Assembly (NCBI GenBank): GCA_964344655.1
Contig: CAYFOF010000007.1
Span: 1 to 30,906, forward strand
Source: JABJPM01 sp964344655
GTDB lineage: Archaea; Nanobdellota; Nanobdellia; SCGC-AAA011-G17; PNOQ01
DNA: 30,906 nt
Direction: 5' to 3'
Shown: positions 16,680-25,030 of the stretch, in pieces
Numbering within the stretch: position 1 is the stretch's first letter
Layout of the letters: each line of letters begins with the position of its first letter
Notes under the pieces: generated by a model
What the model was told of the DNA's origin: nothing
The model's database searches: none
Seen by the model: only the letters and a program-made list of their open reading frames with translations
Position numbers and translations under genes: made by a program

Positions 16680-17677
16680 TTTATTTCTTCTAAAACTTCT
16701 CCTACTGATATCAAATTTACTGGATCTAAATTTTTATTATTTATTCTTCCATGTATATCATATATTGGTTTTTTTAATTTCCAAAAATATTTTGCATTTT
16801 TATTTAATGGTGCAAGTACTTTTGGATTGGTTGGACCGAATAAGGATACTATATTGTCATTAACTGCAGATGCTATATGCATTGGTCCAGAGTCATTACA
16901 AATTATGAGATTTGCTTTTCTCATTATTTCTGCGCTTTCTTGAATTGAGGTAAAACCAATTAAAGAAAGAACTTTTGTTTTGTCTAGTATTTTTTTCTCT
17001 ACTATCTTATCAGAAGGACCACCTATAAGGATTATTTTATTTTTTTTCTTTAATTTTTCTATTAATCTTATGTACTTTTTTGTTGATCATAGTTTTTTAG
17101 ATAGATCTTGTGCAGGATTTTTAGCTCCACCAGGACAAATAACAATAACTTTCTTCTTGTTTAGTTTATTTTTTTTCCAGAATTCTTTTGCAAATAACTT
17201 ATCTTCTTTACTTGAGAATATCTCTGTCTTCGTGTTTTTTGTTTTGTCATTTAATAATTTAAGATAAGTTAAAATGTCGTGTTCTTTTTGATTATATATT
17301 ACCGATTTGGTTAGAAATCTATTTTCTTTACCAAGTCTACTAAATCCGATTCTTTTTTTTATTCCTGCTAATTTTGTTGTCAACTTGAATATCCAGTGCC
17401 TATCAAGAACAAATACTAAATTATAATTTTGTTTTTTTATATGTTTTATTAGTTTGAACCATTTGAAAATCTTTTTATTCGTAAAAATAGATTCTTCAAA
17501 TTTAATTATTTTGTTTAAATTTTTGTTATTCTTTAAAGATTGTGCAGATTGTTTTCCTATTAGGTAGTCTATTTCTGACTCTGAAAATGATTTTTTTGTT
17601 TCTCTTAACAAAGGAGTTGTCATCAATACATCTCCAATTGCCCCTAGTTTGAAAAAAAGGATTTTAGTTTTACTCAT
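16676..17677 (-). pseudogene. GT9 heptosyltransferase-family gene interrupted by one in-frame TGA
   Basis: The frame from the ATG at 17677 to the stop at 16676 codes for about 333 residues, the normal length for GT9, except for a single TGA at 17089-17087, codon 197. Before it lie LFFKLGAIGDVLMTTPLLRE near residues 7-26 and ICPGGAKNPAQD near 179-190. After it the same frame continues with IILIGGPSDK and NDSGPMHIASA, the second donor-site motif. GT9 enzymes usually have Arg/Lys-x-Trp-Pro at this point, so TGA most likely replaces a Trp TGG codon. The frame is otherwise undamaged, so this is a recent nonsense change, a sequencing error or rare readthrough. The 196-residue product alone would lack the donor site. 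It overlaps hldD by 8 bases and a GT4 gene by 4. Confidence 0.85.
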
Positions 17678-18587
17678 TCTTTTCTATGTAGTCTATGTAA
17701 TCATTAATGCCAGATTCTAAATTGAATTTTGGCTTATATCCTATCTTTTTTGAGTCTTCTAAGCTTGCACATGTATGTCCTTGATAAAAATCATAAGGGT
17801 TGTCAAAGTAATCTGTTTTCTTTTTAGAGTTTAATCTTTTATTCAGAATTTCTATAATTTTATTGAAAGTTTCTGCTTTTCCACTTCCAACATTGTACAC
17901 TCCAGAAGGTCCATCTAATGCTAATAGATTTGCATTCACTATGTCCTTGACATATATGAAATCTCTTTTCTGTTCTCCTTGTTTGAATATTCTTGGATTT
18001 TTTCTTTCTTTTATCTGATTGTATAATTGCCAAATCATTGATGACATTTTTCCTTTGTATTCTTCCCTAGGACCATATACATTGAAATAACGTAAACCTA
18101 CTAGTGGTGTTTCTGGATTTTTTTCTAGAAGAGTTCTTGTTAAATTATCGCATGCTAATTTTGAAAGACCATATACATTTGTAGGTTCTTCTCCTGACCC
18201 TACTTTCATTGGCGCAGGAGTATTTCCATAAACTGCTGCAGAGGAAGCATAAACTAATTTTGCTCCTTTTTTTAGTGAGAAATTTAATATTTTTCTGAAA
18301 GCGTCAGTGTTTGCTTTCATCATTTTGTTGTAATCCATTATGGTAGTGTCTGTTATTGCTGCCTGATGAAATATTTCATCAACATCATCAAAATGTTTTT
18401 CTAAATTTAGGTAATTTATGTCTTCTGTTATTATATCTCCATTGAATTCACGTAAATTGTTTAAATCTCCGTTAGACAAATCATCTATTACTGTAATTTT
18501 TGATTCTAAATTTCTTTTTTGTAATTCTAAAGTTAAATTAGATCCTACGAATCCTGTCCCCCCTGTTACAATTATATTTTTAGACAT
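17670..18587 (-). CDS. hldD: ADP-L-glycero-D-manno-heptose 6-epimerase
   Basis: Inverts C6 of ADP-D-glycero-D-manno-heptose, the last step of the pathway. It is an extended short-chain dehydrogenase with the NAD(P) site TGGTGFVGSNL near 8-18, YASSAAVYG near 113 and the catalytic Y-x3-K in NVYGLSKL near 139. YFNVYGPREEYKGKMSS near 170 and QKRDFIYVKDIV near 206 are the HldD signatures that set it apart from GalE. I choose the ATG at 18587 (MSKNIIVTGG, 305 residues) rather than the TTG at 18602, because it starts at the Rossmann strand and overlaps the hldE stop by 8 bases. Confidence 0.9.
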   Translation of the reverse strand: MSKNIIVTGGTGFVGSNLTLELQKRNLESKITVIDDLSNGDLNNLREFNGDIITEDINYLNLEKHFDDVDEIFHQAAITDTTIMDYNKMMKANTDAFRKILNFSLKKGAKLVYASSAAVYGNTPAPMKVGSGEEPTNVYGLSKLACDNLTRTLLEKNPETPLVGLRYFNVYGPREEYKGKMSSMIWQLYNQIKERKNPRIFKQGEQKRDFIYVKDIVNANLLALDGPSGVYNVGSGKAETFNKIIEILNKRLNSKKKTDYFDNPYDFYQGHTCASLEDSKKIGYKPKFNLESGINDYIDYIEKNE

Positions 18588-19983
18588 TTTTGCTTTTATC
18601 AATTATTTTTGTTGTCGATTTCCCTTCAACTAATTTTACTAGCTTTACTGCTCCTCCTTTTTCTTTTATTAATTCTGCGCCAACAACTTCTGATTCCTTG
18701 TAGTCTGCTCCCTTTACCAGTACATCTGGTTCTAACTCACTTATTAGTTTTAAAGGAGTATCCTCGTCGAAGACAACTATGTGATCTATGCTATCTACGC
18801 TGGAAAGTACTTCTGTTCTATCATCTTCATTGTTTATTGGCCTACTATCTCCTTTTAATTTCTTAATTGATTTATCCGAGTTTATTCCTAAGATAAGAAT
18901 GTCTCCTAGTTCTCTTGCTTCTTTTAGAAGCCTGGTATGTCCAACATGTAAAATATCAAAACAGCCATTTGTGAATACAATTTTTTTCCCCTTGTTTTTT
19001 TCTTCTTTTATTATTGATTTTAGATTATTTAGTTTCTTAATTTTGCCTATTTTGTTTGATAAACTTTCCATTAACTCTTCTTTAGAAAGTGTAGCAGTTC
19101 CTTGTTTTTTCACAACTATTCCTGCTGCATGGTTCCCTAAAAATATTGAATTGTGCATACTTAATCCGGAAGATATTCCTAAAGTTGTTGTGGCTATGAA
19201 AGTGTCTCCAGCTCCAGAAATATCAAACACTTTTTTAGTTTTTGCTGGAAAATATTGTTGTTTGTTATCTTTTTCAAATAAAGATACTCCGTCTTTCCCT
19301 CTAGTAAGAATTAAATTTGTATTCAGTTTTTTTGTAATTTCTTTTCCTATGTCTTCTACTTCTTCTTTTCCTGTAAACTCTTTAGCTTCTTTTAGGTTTG
19401 GACTTATTGCAAATATATCTTTGAATAAGGAAATATTCTTTGGCTTTGGGTCTGATATTATTTTAATGTTCAATTTTTTAATTTCTTCAACTAATTTTTT
19501 AGTGATTGTTCCTTTGTCGTAATCTGAAATTAAAATTGTGTTAAAGTTGTTTTCTTTTATAAAGTTTAATATTTCTTCTATTTTAGAATTGTCAAGTTTC
19601 TTTGGTTTTTCTTTATCTATTCTTATTATTTGTTGATTTTTTGCAATTATTCTTGTTTTAATTATTGTTGGATAATCTTTTTCAGTAACTAAATAATGAT
19701 TTATTTTTTTATTAGACAGTTCTTTTGTTAATCTATCTAAATTTTTATCTTGTCCGGCTAGTCCAATTAAACTACATCTTCCTCCAAGAGAAACTATGTT
19801 GTTCGCAACATTGGCTGCACCTCCTAGCCTATATTCTTTTTCTTTAATGTGTAAAACTGGAACAGGTGCTTCTGGATTTATTCTAGAAATGTTTCCAAAT
19901 AAATATTCATCTAGAATTATGTCTCCTATTACTACAATATTGCTTTTGTGAAAATTAGTTATCGATTTACTTAGATGTACCAT
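18580..19983 (-). CDS. hldE: Bifunctional heptose 7-phosphate kinase / heptose 1-phosphate adenylyltransferase
   Basis: A 467-residue fusion with the family's usual length of about 470. The N-terminal PfkB/ribokinase-like kinase has GDIILDEYLFG near 20-30, the substrate loop RLGGAANVANN at 52-62 and the catalytic GAGD at 257-260. The C-terminal cytidylyltransferase-like domain has FTNGCFDILHVGHTRLL near 337-353 with the H-x-G-H nucleotide site, and GESTTKII-like VEGKSTTKII at the end. The two activities phosphorylate D-glycero-D-manno-heptose 7-phosphate and, after GmhB, adenylylate the 1-phosphate. It overlaps gmhB by 17 bases and hldD by 8. Confidence 0.95.
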   Translation of the reverse strand: MVHLSKSITNFHKSNIVVIGDIILDEYLFGNISRINPEAPVPVLHIKEKEYRLGGAANVANNIVSLGGRCSLIGLAGQDKNLDRLTKELSNKKINHYLVTEKDYPTIIKTRIIAKNQQIIRIDKEKPKKLDNSKIEEILNFIKENNFNTILISDYDKGTITKKLVEEIKKLNIKIISDPKPKNISLFKDIFAISPNLKEAKEFTGKEEVEDIGKEITKKLNTNLILTRGKDGVSLFEKDNKQQYFPAKTKKVFDISGAGDTFIATTTLGISSGLSMHNSIFLGNHAAGIVVKKQGTATLSKEELMESLSNKIGKIKKLNNLKSIIKEEKNKGKKIVFTNGCFDILHVGHTRLLKEARELGDILILGINSDKSIKKLKGDSRPINNEDDRTEVLSSVDSIDHIVVFDEDTPLKLISELEPDVLVKGADYKESEVVGAELIKEKGGAVKLVKLVEGKSTTKIIDKSKNV

Positions 19984-20506
19984 TTTTTATTTTTTTTACT
20001 GCTTCAAATAGGTCTTTTGTTGTGTGTGTTGGTTTGGATTTGTATTCTTTATCATTACCTGCTCTTCCGGTTTTTACTAATACTGTTTTAAGTCCTAAAT
20101 TTTCTCCAAACTTGATATCTGAAGTTTTGTCCCCTATTACATAAGAATTTGAATAATCTATCTCGTTATTTTCTAAGTAGTCTGTTAACATTCCAGTATT
20201 TGGTTTTCTGCAATTGCATAGATTTTCAGAAGAATGAGGGCAGTAAAAAGTTTTATTTATGAAGACATTGTTTTCTTCTAGTTCGCTTAAAATATAATTA
20301 TTAAATTCGTGAAATTCTTGTTCTGTGTAATATTTTCTGCCTATTCCAGATTGATTTGTAGTTATTACAAGGGTATAATTTTCTTTTTGTAGTAATTCTA
20401 ATGCTTTAATGGAGTTAGGTATAAACTCTAAATGTTCTTTTTTGTACATGTAGCCTCTATCTTCATTTATTGTGCCATCTCTATCCAAAAATATAGTTTT
20501 TCCCAT
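19967..20506 (-). CDS. gmhB: D-glycero-D-manno-heptose 1,7-bisphosphate 7-phosphatase
   Basis: A HAD-superfamily phosphatase of 179 residues. It has the nucleophile pair FLDRDGT with Asp8 and Asp10, the Thr motif VITTNQSGIGR near 47-57, and a zinc loop with Cys89, His91, Cys97 and Cys99 followed by RKPNTGM. These features mark the GmhB/HisB-N group; the heptose neighbours decide for GmhB. The zinc loop is shorter than in the E. coli enzyme. The ATG at 20506 is preferred over the TTG at 20509. A TATA-like element about 29 nt upstream suggests a second promoter inside the array, driving gmhB-hldE-hldD and the genes after them. Confidence 0.9.
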   Translation of the reverse strand: MGKTIFLDRDGTINEDRGYMYKKEHLEFIPNSIKALELLQKENYTLVITTNQSGIGRKYYTEQEFHEFNNYILSELEENNVFINKTFYCPHSSENLCNCRKPNTGMLTDYLENNEIDYSNSYVIGDKTSDIKFGENLGLKTVLVKTGRAGNDKEYKSKPTHTTKDLFEAVKKIKNGTSK

Positions 20507-20531
20507 CAACTTATGAAATTTTTGAGGGCAT

Positions 20532-20539
20532 TATAAACA
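20532..20539 (-). promoter_or_regulatory. Internal TATA-like promoter before gmhB
   Basis: The minus strand reads TGTTTATAA around this point, centred about 29 nt before the gmhB ATG at 20506. It lies in a 43-base intergenic stretch, one of the longer ones in an otherwise overlapping array. It would allow separate transcription of the heptose genes from gmhB onward. Confidence 0.4.
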
Positions 20540-20549
20540 TTATGAATTT

Positions 20550-21137
20550 CTAATCTGAATGAGTTTCCTTTTCTAAAGAATTATCTAGAAGTTCACATAA
20601 CGTATGAATTATAGCTATATGGGTCTCTTGAATTCTTGCAGTTGTATTTGAGGGAACTATTATTGTTTTTCCTATGTTTAATCTTGCTATTTCCCCCCCG
20701 TCTTTCCCGGTTAGAGATATAACTTTTAACCTCTTTTTGTCTGCTTCTTCTATAGCTTTTATTACGTTCTTGGAATTTCCAGAAGTAGATATGCCTACAA
20801 ATACATCTCCTTTTTGACCTAAGGAATTTATTTGTCTTTGAAAAACGTCTTCAAAACAATAATCATTACTACATGCTGTTAAATTAGAAGTATCTGTTGT
20901 TAAAGATATTGCGGGAAGGCTTTTTCTGTCCTCTTTATATCTTACAACTAATTCTGTTGCAAAATGTTGTGAGTCAGCGGCAGATCCACCATTTCCACAA
21001 GTTAAGAGTTTTTTTCCATCTTTTATTGCTTCTATGAGGGTGGTTGCGGCTTCTTTTATATCTTCAGCACAGAGTTCTAGAGTTTTTTTCTTTACTTCTA
21101 TGGATTCTTCTAATGAATCTTTTATTATTTGTTCCAT
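20550..21137 (-). CDS. gmhA: Sedoheptulose 7-phosphate isomerase
   Basis: First enzyme of the heptose pathway, turning sedoheptulose 7-phosphate into D-glycero-D-manno-heptose 7-phosphate. The 195-residue protein is one SIS domain with CGNGGSAADSQHFATEL at 47-63, LTTDTSNLTACSNDY at 79-93, GISTSGNSKNV at 115-125 and RIQETH at 168-173. His58, Glu62, Gln170 and His178 line up by spacing with the zinc and catalytic residues of E. coli GmhA (His61, Glu65, Gln172, His180). It overlaps the GT9 gene before it by 13 bases and is followed by gmhB after a short gap. Confidence 0.95.
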   Translation of the reverse strand: MEQIIKDSLEESIEVKKKTLELCAEDIKEAATTLIEAIKDGKKLLTCGNGGSAADSQHFATELVVRYKEDRKSLPAISLTTDTSNLTACSNDYCFEDVFQRQINSLGQKGDVFVGISTSGNSKNVIKAIEEADKKRLKVISLTGKDGGEIARLNIGKTIIVPSNTTARIQETHIAIIHTLCELLDNSLEKETHSD

Positions 21138-22210
21138 GTTTGCTCCATCTCTTTTACTTTGTTGAATACATTTTCAACTTGTATGTTTTTCATATGATTA
21201 TGATTTTTACATTCTGGAATTTTTCCCATATGTACATTTATGCAAGGTTTGTCTAAAACAGGATTGTAAACAAAATCATTATTTTTTCCTAACGGACCAA
21301 ATCTTACCGGGGAGTTTGGGCAGAAAAGTCCTATTGTCGGAATACCTTGTGCTGCCGCAATATGCATTGGTCCAGTATCAAGACTTAACATAAGATCTAG
21401 TTTTGTTATAATTGCAATTGATTTTCCTAAACTAAGTCCTGATAAGTTTATTGTTTTTGAATTTATTTTCTCTTGAATTTTTTTAATTGTTTTTTTGTCT
21501 TCTTTTGAACCGATGAAGAAGATTGTTGCAGAATATTTTTCTGCTAGTTTATTGAGGAGGTGTATCCAGCTAATGAAAGGCCATGTTCTTGACCTTGCTG
21601 TTTTACCAGGAATTAGACATACGCCTATTAAAGGTTTGTGAAATTTCTTTATAGAATAGTTTGACCAATTTTCATATTTTGAAGCGTTTATGGGAACAAG
21701 TTTTTTTATTTTTGAATTGCCTATCTTAAGAGGGTATGAAATGGCTAGAAAATTGTCTGCAGCATGTATCTTGTCATTGTATCTTATCGAGTGAGTGTAT
21801 AGTTTTTTTGTTTTTTTTGACTTGTATCCTGTTGATGATTTCCCTAAAATAAAAGATAAAACTCCAGAAACATTCATAAAAGGCTCGGTATCTATTACTA
21901 AGTCGTATTTATGAATATTAAATAGTGTTAATATTCCTAGTATGTTTATTTTATCTATAAATTTTTGATTTTCGAAAATTAATTTATTTTTGTTTGTGCA
22001 TATTATTTCTATTTCTACTTCCGGATTGTTTTCTTTTAATCTTTTAATCAAGGGAAGAGTAAGTATTGATTCTCCTATTGCCCACAATCTTATTATTGCT
22101 ATTTTCTTTATTTTTTTTGGTTTCTTTTTGAAAATTTTGAATGGATAAATAAAGAAAATTAGAAGAAAAAATAAGTATCTATCTATAAGCTTGTAAATAT
22201 TTACGTTCAT
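21125..22210 (-). CDS. GT9 heptosyltransferase-family glycosyltransferase
   Basis: A 361-residue GT-B protein of the ADP-heptose:LPS heptosyltransferase family. IAIIRLWAIGESILTLPLI near 38-56 is the acceptor-side motif, and LSLDTGPMHIAAAQGIPTIG near 270-290 is the donor-side motif with the conserved D-x-G-P-x-H. Unlike most GT9 proteins it has an N-terminal hydrophobic stretch at about residues 10-25 followed by a lysine-rich run, which may anchor it to the membrane. Its neighbour gmhA and the pathway behind it make ADP-heptose a likely donor. It is intact and could be the only working GT9 if the other copy is dead. Overlaps DUF2304 by 4 bases. Confidence 0.88.
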   Translation of the reverse strand: MNVNIYKLIDRYLFFLLIFFIYPFKIFKKKPKKIKKIAIIRLWAIGESILTLPLIKRLKENNPEVEIEIICTNKNKLIFENQKFIDKINILGILTLFNIHKYDLVIDTEPFMNVSGVLSFILGKSSTGYKSKKTKKLYTHSIRYNDKIHAADNFLAISYPLKIGNSKIKKLVPINASKYENWSNYSIKKFHKPLIGVCLIPGKTARSRTWPFISWIHLLNKLAEKYSATIFFIGSKEDKKTIKKIQEKINSKTINLSGLSLGKSIAIITKLDLMLSLDTGPMHIAAAQGIPTIGLFCPNSPVRFGPLGKNNDFVYNPVLDKPCINVHMGKIPECKNHNHMKNIQVENVFNKVKEMEQTWNK

Positions 22211-22530
22211 TTTTTGTTGATAGCTATAGTTCTTATTATTTTAGTCATATTTTGTTCCATTTTGTTGATTCTTTGATATGTTTTGAACATCATATATGCT
22301 AAGAAAAGAACACCCATATAAACCATTAAATCTGAACCTCTTCCTATTCCGACTAGGTTTGCTATGTCGCTTGCTATGGTTGGAGTTATTGCAATGATTA
22401 TGACAGTTGCCCAGAAAATTAACCAAAATAAAGAATCTATAATGTCATTTCTTTTATTTATTATTCCTATGAATACGTTGAACACTGCGAAAAGTCCAAC
22501 TAAAACAATTATTATTTGTATAGGTTCCAT
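22207..22530 (-). CDS. DUF2304-type small membrane protein
   Basis: A 107-residue protein with three hydrophobic segments, near 4-23, 31-50 and 68-84, and a basic C-terminal coil ending KIIRTIAINKK. The order and spacing match DUF2304, a family often encoded beside, or fused to, GT2 dolichyl-phosphate sugar transferases. It follows such a gene here by 1 base. A role as membrane partner of the GT2 enzyme is inferred from this association; no catalytic residues are visible. Confidence 0.72.
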   Translation of the reverse strand: MEPIQIIIVLVGLFAVFNVFIGIINKRNDIIDSLFWLIFWATVIIIAITPTIASDIANLVGIGRGSDLMVYMGVLFLAYMMFKTYQRINKMEQNMTKIIRTIAINKK

Positions 22531-22531
22531 T

Positions 22532-23203
22532 TTAAGCTCCCATTTTTTTGAGTATCATTTTCATTAAAATCTTTATGGAATTTAATCCAGATTGACCTTT
22601 TCGTAAGGTTTCATTTGAATATCTTATTGTTACGGGAACTTCAGTAAAACTTATATTCTTATGTTTTATTTCTTCTACTATCTCGGAGGCATGTTCCATC
22701 CCGTCATGAGTTATTCTTATTCTTGATGCCGCATCTCTCGATAATGCTCTGAATCCATTATGTGCATCTGTTAACTTTATTCTATACATGGCTAAGATTA
22801 CTAGTATTGCCCCCTTTAACATAATTTTTCTTAGAACTGGTATGTTATTTGTCTTTAGAAATCTTGAACCTAATGATGCATCAACTTTTCCTTCTTTTAT
22901 TGGTTTTGTAATTGCTTCTATTTCTGTTGGATCGTGTTGATCATCTGCGTCGAAGGTTATAATTATATCTGCGTTGTTTTTCAATGCGTAAGATATTCCG
23001 GTTTGTAGGGCTGCACCTTGGCCCCTATTTATTATATGTTTTAGAGTATGAACTCCTTTTTCTTTGACAATTAGCGAGGTTTTATCTTTTGATCCATCGT
23101 CTACTACTACAATATTTTTGTAATTATTTTCTTTTAGCTTGTCTATTACTATCCCTATCTTTTTTTCTTCATTATATGCGGCAATTACTATGAAAGTATT
23201 CAT
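22532..23203 (-). CDS. GT2 glycosyltransferase, dolichyl-phosphate mannose/glucose synthase-like
   Basis: A 223-residue GT-A enzyme. FIVIAAYNEEKKIG at 4-17 is the nucleotide-binding strand, VVVDDGSKDKT near 32-42 holds the first aspartates and FDADDQHDPTEI near 84-95 contains the D-x-D metal motif. HNGFRALSRDAA near 148 is typical of the polyprenyl-phosphate sugar synthase branch. There are no membrane helices, so the DUF2304 protein encoded next may hold it at the membrane. The likely product is a polyprenyl-phosphate-linked single sugar. A TATA-like element about 26 nt upstream suggests its own promoter. Confidence 0.87.
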   Translation of the reverse strand: MNTFIVIAAYNEEKKIGIVIDKLKENNYKNIVVVDDGSKDKTSLIVKEKGVHTLKHIINRGQGAALQTGISYALKNNADIIITFDADDQHDPTEIEAITKPIKEGKVDASLGSRFLKTNNIPVLRKIMLKGAILVILAMYRIKLTDAHNGFRALSRDAASRIRITHDGMEHASEIVEEIKHKNISFTEVPVTIRYSNETLRKGQSGLNSIKILMKMILKKMGA

Positions 23204-23224
23204 TCTTGTTAGAATTTTAGTAAG

Positions 23225-23232
23225 TTTTTAAA
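23225..23232 (-). promoter_or_regulatory. Internal TATA-like promoter before the GT2 gene
   Basis: The minus strand reads TTTAAAAA, centred about 26 nt before the ATG at 23203, in the 30-base gap that follows the GT-C gene. The same position relative to the start codon recurs at other promoters in this window. Confidence 0.38.
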
Positions 23233-23233
23233 T

Positions 23234-25030
23234 CTAATTAATCTTTATTCTATATACTGCAGAAATCTTTGTATCTTCTCCATATGACCAAATTTCTTCC
23301 AAATAGTTGTCTAATTGTTCTGACCAAGGTCTGTTTATATCTGCTCTTTTTGGTAAAATTACTAATATTTCAAATTTTTTGTATTCGTCTCCTTGTAATG
23401 CTGGATCTACCCATGTATTTTCTGCATAATATTCTATTTCTAAATCGTCTAAAAATTTTCTATTTTCTTCTGTGTCAAATAGGACTAATGGGTCTAGTTT
23501 GTTTATCACGTTTCCATTTTCATCTAACGCAAATTCTCTGAATATCCAGTTTACATCCCAATAGAAATAATCTATATCATATTCTTTTATTTTCTCTTCT
23601 CTCAATTCATTGTTGTTTCCGTAAAGTATTGCTGCTGAGGCAAGAACTCTTGAATCCATATCTAAAAAAGGATCATTTTGTGCTCTCCTAGTAACTAATA
23701 GTTTTCTTCCTGTTAATGCATTAAGTCCAAAAGATAATTCATTTGAAGATAAAAATACGTCATTTAACCTTGTATTTTGAATTATGAAATCTCTCATTTC
23801 AGGATAAGGACTAGGGATTTCGTTTTTTCCTTGAACTGCCCAAAGATTATTTTCTCTGTAGTCTTTGAATTCAAGAACAGAAGGTATCAGTAATATCAAA
23901 ATAAAAATAGATAGTGTTTTTTTATTCAAAAATTTCTTTAATTTTTTAGAGATTAAGAAGAATCCAAATCCAATTAAGATAATCTTAGTCAATGGAATGA
24001 AAAAATCTGCCATTCTTACAGGGTAAAGATCCATGTTGAACAAAGGACGAGTTAGAAAGTAACTGAAAATACCTATGGCTGAAGTGGCTAAAAATACTTT
24101 ACAAAATTGTATTGTTTTATTTTTGTTTTTGATGAGAAATATTGCAATTAATCCAAAGACAGAGAGTATGCTTGAGACTATACTCCCTAAGTTGCCTGCG
24201 CTAAAGAAAACAGATTTAAATATTGCTTTGAAAAAGTTATTTTGAACAGTTTCATCTGAGAAGTTTTCGTTGTTCCAATCCAAATAGTGTTCACCTGTTT
24301 GCATTTGATGTACAAAGAGCGGCTTATACCAATATAGGAGTGAGATTAAGAATCCAATTACAAAGATTATTGCCCCTAATTTTATGTATTTTTTTATTCT
24401 TTCTTTGTTTTTTAAATTTTTTAGAATTCCAAAATATAGGAAAGTTGTTCCCAGTAATAGAGATGCCGCTATAAATGCTATTCCATGAGATATCCCGTTT
24501 AATCCGTATGCAATCCCTGTTAAAATTGCTAGTTTGTAATTTTTTTCTGTTAAAGTTTTGTAAAGTAAAATGAAAAATATTGGGAATATTATATATGCTG
24601 TGAAGTTAGAATATTTCATTATCATTGAACTTCTTATAGTTAAAATCAAAACTGTTGAAAGTATTGCTAGTATTTTGTTCTTAAACAATACATGGGATGC
24701 GAAGAAAATGACTATGATTGATAACAATGAAAAAATAAGAGAAAATCCTAACATTGCAGTTATTCCATCTATGTTTAGTACTTTTGCAGATAGCCCGACT
24801 ATTATGGAGTATAGTGGCAAATATCCTGGAAGTCCTTCTAGTATGTTAGATCCAGAAAATAAATCTCCCCCATATTTTATATGATTGACATTACCTAATT
24901 GGTAGTAAAGGTCTCCTCCAAATAAAGGGGCAGGTAATTGATTTATTGACCTAATAAAAAGAAATATGCTCACCAAAAAAACTAGAATTACTATCCCTAT
25001 CAGATTCTTTTCTATTTTTTTATCTAGCAA
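23234..25030 (-). CDS. Large GT-C-like integral membrane glycosyltransferase
   Basis: A 598-residue protein with about 11-13 membrane segments up to residue 390 and a soluble C-terminal domain. The first outer loop, residues 30-70, has APLFGGDLYYQLGN, where an Asp followed by paired tyrosines resembles the D-x-x-Y loop of GT-C enzymes that use lipid-phosphate sugars. The family is not recognised for certain. The only usable start is a TTG at 25030, right after an in-frame stop codon. It is backed by GGGAGTGAT about 5 bases upstream, a good match to the archaeal Shine-Dalgarno sequence, and it overlaps the half transporter by 11 bases. It probably adds a sugar on the outer face; acceptor unknown. 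Confidence 0.62.
   Translation of the reverse strand: MLDKKIEKNLIGIVILVFLVSIFLFIRSINQLPAPLFGGDLYYQLGNVNHIKYGGDLFSGSNILEGLPGYLPLYSIIVGLSAKVLNIDGITAMLGFSLIFSLLSIIVIFFASHVLFKNKILAILSTVLILTIRSSMIMKYSNFTAYIIFPIFFILLYKTLTEKNYKLAILTGIAYGLNGISHGIAFIAASLLLGTTFLYFGILKNLKNKERIKKYIKLGAIIFVIGFLISLLYWYKPLFVHQMQTGEHYLDWNNENFSDETVQNNFFKAIFKSVFFSAGNLGSIVSSILSVFGLIAIFLIKNKNKTIQFCKVFLATSAIGIFSYFLTRPLFNMDLYPVRMADFFIPLTKIILIGFGFFLISKKLKKFLNKKTLSIFILILLIPSVLEFKDYRENNLWAVQGKNEIPSPYPEMRDFIIQNTRLNDVFLSSNELSFGLNALTGRKLLVTRRAQNDPFLDMDSRVLASAAILYGNNNELREEKIKEYDIDYFYWDVNWIFREFALDENGNVINKLDPLVLFDTEENRKFLDDLEIEYYAENTWVDPALQGDEYKKFEILVILPKRADINRPWSEQLDNYLEEIWSYGEDTKISAVYRIKIN

Noticed and set aside
17087..17089. Selenocysteine insertion, or a genetic code with TGA as Trp
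   Set aside because: GT9 enzymes do not use selenocysteine, I see no obvious stem-loop element, and several genes here end properly with TGA (for example at 1011-1013 and 13444-13446).
18588..18602. TTG start for hldD, and similar TTG starts at 20509 (gmhB) and 28460 (GT2)
   Set aside because: In each case an ATG a few codons later begins right at the conserved fold and agrees with the overlap or spacing to the upstream gene.
18788..19522. A 244-codon open frame on the plus strand opposite hldE
   Set aside because: It is antisense to a well-conserved enzyme, its product is a Ser/Phe/Leu-rich sequence with no recognisable motif, and such frames are common opposite AT-rich, lysine-rich genes.
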